64,000 nt of DNA from JAUVPY01 sp034412795 (GTDB lineage Bacteria > Chloroflexota > Anaerolineae > 4572-78 > NAK82), in assembly GCA_034412795.1 (NCBI GenBank), contig DAOUMD010000212.1:25856-89855 (forward strand), in the 5' to 3' direction. The notes beneath the pieces were generated by a model. It made no database searches and had not been told where the DNA came from. It saw only the letters and a program-made list of their open reading frames with translations. Positions 16,928-24,289 of this stretch are shown here, one piece after another. The translations under genes and the position numbers were made by a program. Each line of letters opens with the position of its first letter. Within the stretch, counting starts at the first letter, position 1.

Positions 16928-18016
16928 ATGGCCTGGCACCGTTTTAGTGTCAACCTCGATGATGCCATCTACCAAGCAGCCATAAGGCGGGCGCAACAAG
17001 AGGGCAAAACGCTGGAGCAGGTTCTGACCGAGTTCCTGGCTACCTATACTGAAGGTATGGTCAGCGAGCAGCCGGCCGAGGCAGAGCCAATCAGCGGCGC
17101 GCCGACCACTTACACCGTTCAGTCAGGCGATACGCTGAGCAAGATCGCCCGCACCGTGTACGGCGACGCGCGCAAGTATCCCCTCATCCAGCAGGCCAAC
17201 AACCTCGCCGATCCGAGCCGCATCTGGGTGGGGCAAGTTCTGACGATCCCGTCCCTGGCGGGCGAGAGTCCAACTACTCCAGAAGAACCTCAACCATCTC
17301 CCACGCCGTCGCCAACGCCTGCCCCGACCTCTCCGAGCCCCGCGCCCGAGCCAGGTGTTGATCCGTGTGCACCCGTCGCGGGGGAAAGCTACGGCACCTT
17401 GCCCATCGTCGGCCGGCCCGCCGACCGCCCCGCTGCCCAACACGGCGACCTCAACCTGGCCTTGCGCGGCTACAACCTCACCACAGCCGCACGAGGGCTC
17501 ATAAATATCGGTGGCCCCACCGACTACCAGGCTCCCCAGTTGGCCGGTCTCTTCGCCGATAAACGTACGCCGGCTATCAAAAACGTGTATCGCGTCAACA
17601 ATTGGGATTGGAACCGTAACGCCCGAGGCGGCCCGGTCACCGAGTTTGAGGTGACATTGGCAGGTTTTGGCGTTGAGCCGGGCGAGACCATCCACGTCCC
17701 GGACTCGGGCTACGCCATAGGACAGGGTTACGAAGTGTTGGTGCTCTACGCCGACACCAACCGCATCACCCTCAAGTACACCGGCGAGGACAGCGTGGTG
17801 AACGGTTACACCATTCAGGTCGAAGGGGTATGTGTCGAGCCTAACCTGCTGGCTCTTTACGAGCGCCTGAACGCCGCCGGACGCGGCCATCTCCCCGCCC
17901 TACGGCCCGGCCAAGCCTTCGGGCGTGCGCGGGGGAACGAGATCCAGGTCGCCATCCGTGACACCGGGCGATTCATGGACCCGCGCACGCGCAAGGATTG
18001 GTGGCAGGGACGGTAG
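16928..18016 (+). CDS. LysM domain protein with RHH-like N-terminus and unknown C-terminal domain
   Basis: A 362-residue protein. Residues 1-45 (FSVNLDDAIYQAAIRRAQQE) resemble a ribbon-helix-helix-like segment. A LysM domain lies at about 61-110 (TYTVQSGDTLSKIARTVYGD, then IWVGQVLTIPSL). A Pro/Ser/Thr-rich linker at about 118-142 leads to a C-terminal domain of roughly 200 residues that I do not recognise. No signal peptide or transmembrane helix is visible, so it may act inside the cell, like the cytosolic LysM proteins linked to phage tails or DNA repair. An upstream TTG at 16910 is possible, but the AGGAGGAGGACC site places the start at ATG 16928. Confidence 0.8.
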   Translation: MAWHRFSVNLDDAIYQAAIRRAQQEGKTLEQVLTEFLATYTEGMVSEQPAEAEPISGAPTTYTVQSGDTLSKIARTVYGDARKYPLIQQANNLADPSRIWVGQVLTIPSLAGESPTTPEEPQPSPTPSPTPAPTSPSPAPEPGVDPCAPVAGESYGTLPIVGRPADRPAAQHGDLNLALRGYNLTTAARGLINIGGPTDYQAPQLAGLFADKRTPAIKNVYRVNNWDWNRNARGGPVTEFEVTLAGFGVEPGETIHVPDSGYAIGQGYEVLVLYADTNRITLKYTGEDSVVNGYTIQVEGVCVEPNLLALYERLNAAGRGHLPALRPGQAFGRARGNEIQVAIRDTGRFMDPRTRKDWWQGR

Positions 18017-18098
18017 CTATCTATACCTTGCTCGGAGCGGACTTTCGTCCGCTTCGAGCAGAATCTGAACACCATATAACATAAGGGAGCGAAGAACC

Positions 18099-19082
18099 AT
18101 GCAATACCGCGAACTGGGACGTACTGGCTGGAAAGTATCCGAGATTAGCTTTGGAGCCTGGGCCATCGGCGCAGACTGGGGCCAGGTGGATGACCAGGAA
18201 TCGCTGGCCGCCCTGCACCGGGCCATCGACCTGGGCGTCAACTTTATCGACACGGCCGACGTCTACGGCGATGGCCGCAGCGAGCAATTGATCGCCCGCG
18301 TGCGCAAGGAGCGCCCGGAGGAACTCATCGTGGCCACCAAGGCCGGCCGCCGCCTGTCGCCCCACACCGCCGACGGCTATAATGCCGAAAACCTGACCCG
18401 CTTTGTAGAGCGTAGCCTGCGTTACCTGGAGACCGACCGCCTCGACCTGGTGCAGTTGCACTGTCCGCCCACCGAGGTCTACTACCGGCCTGAGGTGTTC
18501 GGCGCCTTGGACGACCTGGTCCAAGCCGGTAAGATCCGCTACTACGGCGTCAGTGTCGAGAAGATAGAAGAGGCATTGAAAGCCATCGAGTACCCGAACG
18601 TACAGACGGTGCAGATTATTTTTAATATGTTCCGCCATCGCCCGACCGAGCTATTCTTCCAGGAGGCCAGGCGACGGGAGGTGGGCATCCTGGCCCGCGT
18701 GCCCCTGGCCAGCGGCTTGCTAACGGGCAAGATGACGCGCCAGACCAGCTTCTCTGAGGACGACCATCGTCATTACAATCGTTATGGGCAGGCCTTTGAC
18801 CGGGGAGAGACCTTCTCGGGGGTTGACTACGAGGCCGGTCTCGACGCCGTGGAAGAGCTAAAGGCCCTGGTGCCGGAGGGGGCGACCATGGCCCAACTGG
18901 CTCTGCGCTGGATATTGATGTTTGACGCTGTCTCGTGTGCCATCCCGGGTGCCAAGCGCCCCGACCAGGCCGAGGATAATGTCCGCGCCGCCGACTTAGC
19001 GCCACTGACCGGGGATCAAATGGCGCAGGTGCAGGAAGTGTACGACAAGTATATCCGAGAACAGGTACATCACAACTGGTAA
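18099..19082 (+). CDS. Aldo/keto reductase
   Basis: A 327-residue NADPH-dependent oxidoreductase of the aldo/keto reductase (beta/alpha)8 family. The catalytic tetrad is visible: Asp and Tyr in FIDTADVYGDGRSE, Lys in IVATKAG and His in LVQLHCPP. The C-terminal cofactor-binding segment AIPGAKRPDQAEDN is also present. The ATG at 18099 follows AAGGGAGCGAAGAACC. Neighbouring genes give no clue to the substrate. A short hairpin (AGGTTTTT CAG AAAAACCT, 19112-19130) follows the gene. Confidence 0.92.
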   Translation: MQYRELGRTGWKVSEISFGAWAIGADWGQVDDQESLAALHRAIDLGVNFIDTADVYGDGRSEQLIARVRKERPEELIVATKAGRRLSPHTADGYNAENLTRFVERSLRYLETDRLDLVQLHCPPTEVYYRPEVFGALDDLVQAGKIRYYGVSVEKIEEALKAIEYPNVQTVQIIFNMFRHRPTELFFQEARRREVGILARVPLASGLLTGKMTRQTSFSEDDHRHYNRYGQAFDRGETFSGVDYEAGLDAVEELKALVPEGATMAQLALRWILMFDAVSCAIPGAKRPDQAEDNVRAADLAPLTGDQMAQVQEVYDKYIREQVHHNW

Positions 19083-19130
19083 GAAGCTGTCTGAAAAATG
19101 TATCAGAAATCAGGTTTTTCAGAAAAACCT

Positions 19131-19269
19131 AGGATGGTTCAGAAATAGGATAACACTTTCTCAGCCGGACGAAAGACGAACGACGAAGAGATCTGGGCCA
19201 ATAATTGGTCCTTCGTCTTTCGTCCTTCGTTGGCACTTGTTACCCTAATTTCAGGGACATCTGAACCAT
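19131..19269. repeat. GACGAACGACGAAG / GGTTCAGA element (copy 2), long inverted repeat
   Basis: The left arm AGGATGGTTCAGAAATAGGA, then TAACAC, pairs with the right arm GTTACCCTAATTTC and CTGAACCATGCC. Inside are GACGAACGACGAAG words with their complements (CTTTCGTCCTTCGT) around the core GGGCCAATAATTGGTCC. It is the most complete copy of the family. Confidence 0.8.
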
Positions 19270-19325
19270 GCCAAAAACCTGGTTTCTAAACTACTTTCTG
19301 AGGCTCAACGAGAGGACAAGAAGCT

Positions 19326-20111
19326 TTGCAGGAGAGAATAACCCACTTGCGGGCGGCACTCGAACAGGCCCAGGCCAATCTTATCGAGGCTGAGGCCCAA
19401 TTGGCCGATGCACTGGCGGCGGTCAACGCCTTTGAGTTCGAATTCGAGGCCCGGGTGGGCTATTTGTGGGACAAGCTGGATGCGCTAGAAACGGAGATCG
19501 AGCGTTATCAAGACCGCATCCAGATGATGCGCAAGGGGTATCTATCCGTCGAAAGGCAGTACCGGCGTGCCTGGCAAGCGCCGCCCGCCTCCGCCCCCAC
19601 GCCGCCCGCCCAACCTCTCAGCCCGGCCAGCGAGACACAACTCAAGCGCTTATATCGCCAACTGGCCCGTTGTTATCACCCCGACCTGGCCGCCGATGAC
19701 GCCGACCGCGCTTATCGCACTGAAAAAATGGCCGCCATCAACGATGCGTACGCCGCTCGCAGCCTGACCGAACTCGAGGCCTTGGCCGAGGAATCGGACC
19801 CTTTCATTCACACCGGGCGAGTCGTGGCCGGCCAGACAGAAGCGCACATGATCCAGGCTCTACAGGATCAACTGGCCCGTTGCCAGCATCGCCTGCGCCA
19901 GATAAAAGACGAATTGCGAAGTCTGCACCAGCGGCCCAGTGTGCAATTGAGTCTGGAGGTGAAGGTGGCCCGCCGCCAAGGTCGTGATCTGTTGGGCGAG
20001 ATGGCGGACGAGCTCGAAGCCAAGATCGCTCGCAAGAGAGTGGAGCGGGACATGCTCAAGGCCCAGTTTGATCAAATGGGTCCAGATCAAGGCATCATCC
20101 CCATCAGATAG
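19326..20111 (+). CDS. J-domain-containing coiled-coil protein
   Basis: A 261-residue protein. Residues 1-85 are a heptad-rich coiled coil beginning QERITHLRAALEQAQAN. A Pro/Ala-rich spacer follows, then a J-domain core around residues 105-145 (LKRLYRQLARCYHPDLAADD) with the HPD tripeptide that stimulates Hsp70 ATPase. A second coiled-coil segment forms the C-terminus. The start is TTG at 19326 with GAGAGG about 10 bp upstream; no ATG fits the frame better. The stop lies 14 bp before the helicase gene, so the two are probably co-transcribed. Confidence 0.8.
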   Translation: MQERITHLRAALEQAQANLIEAEAQLADALAAVNAFEFEFEARVGYLWDKLDALETEIERYQDRIQMMRKGYLSVERQYRRAWQAPPASAPTPPAQPLSPASETQLKRLYRQLARCYHPDLAADDADRAYRTEKMAAINDAYAARSLTELEALAEESDPFIHTGRVVAGQTEAHMIQALQDQLARCQHRLRQIKDELRSLHQRPSVQLSLEVKVARRQGRDLLGEMADELEAKIARKRVERDMLKAQFDQMGPDQGIIPIR

Positions 20112-20124
20112 CGTGTGACCATCC

Positions 20125-22464
20125 ATGGACCCGAGCGCCTTCTTGCGTTACCTGCGCAGCCAACCTTTCTATCGTGACCAACTTGCTCACGTGGAGCGAC
20201 TCCCCTCGCGCCGCGCGCGTTTCGGCCGCTTGAGCCGTCCTTTGCCAGCGGCGCTTGATGGTGCCCTGAAATCGACCGGGGTTGATCGTTTTTTTCGGCA
20301 CCAGGCCCAGGCCATCGACGCCGTACGAAACGGAAAGCATATCGTGGTCGCCACCGGCACGGCCAGCGGCAAAACGCTGGCTTACAACGTGCCGGTCATC
20401 GAAGCCATTCTGCTGGACCCTCACACCCGCGCTCTCTACCTCTTCCCCACAAAAGCCCTGGCCCAAGACCAACTGCGCGCGCTAAAAGAGTTGACGGATG
20501 GCCTGGGTGGGCAAGGCTCCGGGCGGGGTAAAGGACGTAAGCCAGCGCTAACCTTTGGCACCTACGATGGTGACACCCCGCAGTCGGACCGCGCCGGGCT
20601 ACGCCGGAGGGCGGCCATCATCCTCACCAACCCCGATATGCTACACCTGGGCATCCTGCCCAATCACAAGCTGTGGGCCGACTTTCTGCATAATCTACGT
20701 TTCGTTGTGCTGGACGAAGCCCATGTCTATCGAGGCGTCTTCGGCTCTCACGTGGCAGTGCTGATGCGTCGCCTGAACCGGCTGTGCGAACTATATGAGA
20801 GTTCGCCTCGCTTCATTTGTTGTTCGGCGACCATCGCCAACCCGGGTGAGCACGTAGAACGACTCACCGGCGTCCGCCCGGCGGTTTTCGCCGATGACGG
20901 CTCGCCCCAGGGACCAAAGGTCTTCGCACTGTGGAATCCCCCTTTTGTGGACCGGCGTCGCACCGGCCGGCGCAGCGCCAACGCTGAAGCGGCCACCCTG
21001 TTCGCCGAGATGACGCGCCACGGGTTGCGCAATATCACCTTCACCAAAGCACGTGTGGTGGCCGAACTGGTGCTGCGCTACGCCCGCGACGCGTTGGCAA
21101 AGTCCGATCCGAAGCTCAAGTCGCGGGTGGCGTCGTATCGTGCCGGTTACCTGGCCCAAGATCGACGGCAAATCGAGCGTGACCTGTTCAGCGGCCAGCT
21201 CATCGGCGTCACAGCCACCAGCGCGCTGGAACTGGGCGTGGATGTTGGAGGATTGGATGCCACCGTGTCTGTCGGTTTCCCGGGTACCATAGCCAGCCTG
21301 TGGCAACAGGCCGGCCGGGCCGGCCGGGGCAGCAAATCCTCACTGGCAGTGCTCATTGGCCTGGACGATCCGCTGGACCAATTTTATATGCGGCACCCCA
21401 AGGACCTGTTTGGCCGGCCGCACGAGCATGCCCTGATCAACCCCAACAACGTATATATCCTGGAACAGCATCTGCCGTGCGCGGCCCACGAATATCCCCT
21501 GAGCAGCGCCGACGAAACTCGTTTCGGCCCCGGCTTCGTCGAGGCCATGGTCCAACTGGAGAAACGCGGCCTGCTGACTTATCGTCCCGAACAGGACCGC
21601 TGGTACTACGCCGGGCGTGGCTATCCTGCCCAGAGCGTAAGCATCCGCAGCATCGGCGGCCGCTCGGTGGCTCTACTCGACGAGACGGCCAACATGCGTC
21701 AACTGGAAGAGATCGACTCGGCAACCGCCCCGGCCCGAGCCCATCCGGGGGCCATCTATCTGCACCAGGGAGAATCCTACCTGGTGACAAGCCTGGATCT
21801 GGAAAAGGGCCAGGCCCTGCTGCGCCCGGCCCGGGCAGACTATTACACTCAACCACGAGAGATCAGCGATGTCCGGATTGTGCGTTCGGCACAGCACCGG
21901 GTGATGCACAGTACCCTGGCCTATTGGGGAACGGTACGTGTTACGCGGCAGGTGCTCGGTTTCCGGCGGGTGCGCCAGTACAGTGAAGCCATCCTGGGCG
22001 ACGAGTTCCTGGATATGCCGGCCCTCACCTTCGAAACGCGGGCGCTGTGGTGGGACGTGCCAGCCGAGTGGGGGCATCGCGTGAGCCGCCGAGGCTGGGA
22101 TTTCCTGGGAGGGCTCCACGCCCTGGAGCACGCTTCCATTGGCCTGCTGCCTCTGTTTGCCATGTGCGATCGCTGGGATATCGGTGGATTGAGTGCGGCG
22201 CTTCACCCCGACACGGGGCAGCCGCAGGTCTTCATCTACGACGGCTATCCCGGCGGCGTGGGCATCGCTGAGCAGGGGTTTACTTTACTTGACGAATTGT
22301 GGAGCGCGGCGCTGGAGACGATCAAGGACTGTTCCTGTGACGACGGGTGTCCCAGTTGCATTCAGAGCCCAAAATGTGGCAATAACAACCATCCTCTAGA
22401 CAAGCGAGCAGCAATATGGATACTGGAATCTCTTCTCCCCAGGAGGAAGCTACGGGGGCGCTGA
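20125..22464 (+). CDS. DEAD/DEAH-box helicase with C-terminal zinc-binding DUF1998 domain, MrfA/YprA-like
   Basis: A 779-residue superfamily 2 helicase. Motif I ATGTASGKT is near residues 76-84, the DEAH box in VVLDEAHVYRG near 197, motif III CCSATIANP near 232 and motif VI QQAGRAGRG near 393-401. The C-terminal DUF1998-type zinc site has four cysteines in CSCDDGCPSCIQSPKCGN (about 735-752). This matches MrfA, which in Bacillus repairs mitomycin-C damage. Its location beyond the sbcD-sbcC-nurA genes fits a DNA-repair neighbourhood. The end overlaps the next gene by 49 bp. Confidence 0.92.
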   Translation: MDPSAFLRYLRSQPFYRDQLAHVERLPSRRARFGRLSRPLPAALDGALKSTGVDRFFRHQAQAIDAVRNGKHIVVATGTASGKTLAYNVPVIEAILLDPHTRALYLFPTKALAQDQLRALKELTDGLGGQGSGRGKGRKPALTFGTYDGDTPQSDRAGLRRRAAIILTNPDMLHLGILPNHKLWADFLHNLRFVVLDEAHVYRGVFGSHVAVLMRRLNRLCELYESSPRFICCSATIANPGEHVERLTGVRPAVFADDGSPQGPKVFALWNPPFVDRRRTGRRSANAEAATLFAEMTRHGLRNITFTKARVVAELVLRYARDALAKSDPKLKSRVASYRAGYLAQDRRQIERDLFSGQLIGVTATSALELGVDVGGLDATVSVGFPGTIASLWQQAGRAGRGSKSSLAVLIGLDDPLDQFYMRHPKDLFGRPHEHALINPNNVYILEQHLPCAAHEYPLSSADETRFGPGFVEAMVQLEKRGLLTYRPEQDRWYYAGRGYPAQSVSIRSIGGRSVALLDETANMRQLEEIDSATAPARAHPGAIYLHQGESYLVTSLDLEKGQALLRPARADYYTQPREISDVRIVRSAQHRVMHSTLAYWGTVRVTRQVLGFRRVRQYSEAILGDEFLDMPALTFETRALWWDVPAEWGHRVSRRGWDFLGGLHALEHASIGLLPLFAMCDRWDIGGLSAALHPDTGQPQVFIYDGYPGGVGIAEQGFTLLDELWSAALETIKDCSCDDGCPSCIQSPKCGNNNHPLDKRAAIWILESLLPRRKLRGR

Positions 22465-23687
22465 CCTTAGAAGAACCCCAGCGACCTTCACCCCGCTCAC
22501 GTTGGCTCAATATCATGGCCCTGGTCGCCGGGTTAGTGGCCATGGTGCTGGGTTCCCTGGCCGGCGTCCTGTTTATCGTGCTGTCCCTTATACGCCGGCC
22601 GGTAGCCGACGTGGTGAGCGTGACCGCCATCGGGTTTAGCATGGCAGCATTGGGTTTGGGCCTGGGAGGTGCCCTGGCCTGGGTCGGTTACCGGCGCTTG
22701 CGCGGGTACCCGTCTCGCCCGTTCCGGCCGGGCTTGAATCGGGTTTGGGGCTGTCTGGCGGGAACTGGCCTGACGTTGATTATGGGACAGGTCATTCTCT
22801 CTTTTGGCCTGTTGGCTCCGGTTACCTTCCCCCTCTTTCACGTGCTGGGAATCACCATACCTGCCATCTTGATGTTAGTGCTGGTGGCGCAAGGGCTAAA
22901 GCACGTCAACCCTGCCCCAACCCAGGGACAGGTGATTGGCCAGATGGCCTGGGGCGCGTTTGGGACGACGGCCCTCGCCTTCACCCTGGAGGCCCTGGCA
23001 GCGGCGGTGGGCCTGGTCGTCGTCGTGGTGATCGTCGCACTTACACCGGAGGGCCTGGCACAACTTAATGAGTTGCAGACTATGTTAGCCGATCCCGCCT
23101 TGCTTCAAGACCCCCAAGCGCTTGCCCACTGGCTGCTAAAACCGGCGATCCTTTTGCCCGTGGCGGTTATACTGGTCGTCGTCGCCCCACTGATCGAAGA
23201 AGGGGTCAAAAGCCTGGGCGTCCCGGTGCTTGCCTGGGGGACGGCCAGGAAGATCTCGCCGGCCCAGGGTTGGCTGTGGGGCATCGCCGTGGGCGCCGGC
23301 TTTGCCATCACCGAGGGGTTGTTCAACACCGCAGCCAGCCTGCCCTTCTGGGCAGGGATCATTTTGTTGCGAGTGGGGGCGACGGCCATGCACATGGTCA
23401 CCGCCGGACTTACCGGGCTGGGCTGGGCGCGGACGCTCGATTCGCGGCGTCCCTTGCCCCTTCTTGGAAGCTACCTGGCGAGTGTGACCCTCCACGGCTT
23501 ATGGAACGCTATGACCGTGTTAATTGTCGTTTCCTCGCTGTGGATGATGGACCAACCGGGAGACGCGTTCAGGATAACCGGAGCGGGATTGGTCATCTTG
23601 GTCGGGGCGGCTGGCTTGATCTTGCTTATGGCCACGATTGTTGGGGCAGCTACGTACGTTACGGTAAAAGTAAAACGTGAAGCGTAA
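22416..23687 (+). CDS. PrsW-family intramembrane metalloprotease
   Basis: A 423-residue membrane protein with about eight to ten hydrophobic helices. PrsW hallmarks are the glutamate pair in APLIEEGVKSLG (about residue 262), the Glu of FAITEGLFNTAA, the His of GATAMHMVTAGL and the His of VTLHGLWNAM. These would coordinate the metal of an intramembrane protease, which in Bacillus cleaves the anti-sigma factor RsiW. The start ATG overlaps the helicase gene by 49 bp. The last codons (VKVKREA then TAA) are encoded by the ACGTAAAACGTGA repeat that follows, so the C-terminus seems to have been set by repeat insertion or growth. Confidence 0.85.
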   Translation: MDTGISSPQEEATGALTLEEPQRPSPRSRWLNIMALVAGLVAMVLGSLAGVLFIVLSLIRRPVADVVSVTAIGFSMAALGLGLGGALAWVGYRRLRGYPSRPFRPGLNRVWGCLAGTGLTLIMGQVILSFGLLAPVTFPLFHVLGITIPAILMLVLVAQGLKHVNPAPTQGQVIGQMAWGAFGTTALAFTLEALAAAVGLVVVVVIVALTPEGLAQLNELQTMLADPALLQDPQALAHWLLKPAILLPVAVILVVVAPLIEEGVKSLGVPVLAWGTARKISPAQGWLWGIAVGAGFAITEGLFNTAASLPFWAGIILLRVGATAMHMVTAGLTGLGWARTLDSRRPLPLLGSYLASVTLHGLWNAMTVLIVVSSLWMMDQPGDAFRITGAGLVILVGAAGLILLMATIVGAATYVTVKVKREA

Positions 23688-23780
23688 AACGTGATGCGTG
23701 ATGCGTGATGCGTGATACTTGGGTTTGCACCGTCCGGCACTGCCTGCACCGTTTCTGCGGCCAGCACGGGCGACAGACAC
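23670..23780. repeat. ACGTAAAACGTGATGCGTGATG family repeat (copy 3) overlapping the PrsW stop codon
   Basis: GTAAAACGTGAAGCGTAAAAC is followed by three GTGATGC words and a core resembling copies 1 and 2 (TTTGCACCGTCCGGCACTGCC, CAGCACGGGCGACAG). It begins inside the PrsW coding sequence and supplies its stop. The gap 23688-24289 otherwise holds the candidate RNA at 23988-24130 and another repeat copy at 24146-24224. Confidence 0.7.
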
Positions 23781-23987
23781 GAGGGGTGGTAGGACTTGTA
23801 TTATCCGCACCCCTAGATGTCGTAGGTCTGCAACGCTGAGCATACAAGATACGGGGCTTTCGTCCCCTTTGAGCATACTGATCCCGCTGTTTTGGAGAAA
23901 AACACAGATTAGACGGTCCCCGGCCCGATTAGCGTATGTTTGGCGTAGGGTTGGCGTTCAGCATGGGCTGGTGGAGTGTGTTACAAT

Positions 23988-24130
23988 AGAGGTGCCAGGG
24001 TGATCAAGAGTGATCACCAGCCTGCAGTTGAAACGTGTTCCGGCGGGACGCGCGAGGCTACAGGGTCCAGGCAATCTCCTCTTCTCCTCCTTTTGGGGAC
24101 CGGCTGATGGCTACAGCCGGTCTCTTGATT
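23988..24130 (+). ncRNA. Candidate structured small RNA (unidentified)
   Basis: A possible -10 box TACAAT (23982-23987) is followed by three consecutive hairpins: GGTGATCA-AGAG-TGATCACC (23999-24018), CGTGTTCC-GGC-GGGACGCG with two G-U pairs (24034-24052), and GACCGGCTG-7nt-CAGCCGGTC (24098-24122) ending in TCTTGATT like a weak terminator. A pyrimidine stretch CTCCTCTTCTCCTCC (24077-24091) lies between. No open reading frame of note covers it and I do not recognise it as 6S, SRP or RNase P RNA. No convincing -35 box was found. Confidence 0.35.
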
Positions 24131-24145
24131 CAAGACGCCGATCCC

Positions 24146-24224
24146 TAAAACGTAATGCGTGATGCGTGAAACGTGAATACACCTATCACGCGTCACGGAT
24201 CACGCATCACGTTTGACGTTTGAC
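24146..24224. repeat. ACGTGATGCGTGA inverted repeat (copy 4)
   Basis: The left arm AAAACGTAATGCGTGATGCG, then TGAAACGTGA, pairs with the right arm TCACGCGTCACGGATCACGC, then ATCACGTTTGACG. It is a simple hairpin without the GC-rich core of copies 1 to 3. Confidence 0.65.
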
Positions 24225-24289
24225 GAGGTTACCTTGCTTGATTTGACCGGTAAGAAATGTCAACCAAATAGTGAACCATCCCTGCCGGT

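Noticed and set aside
17123..17890. 255-residue minus-strand open frame
   Set aside because: Antisense shadow of the LysM gene; no ribosome site or recognisable domain.
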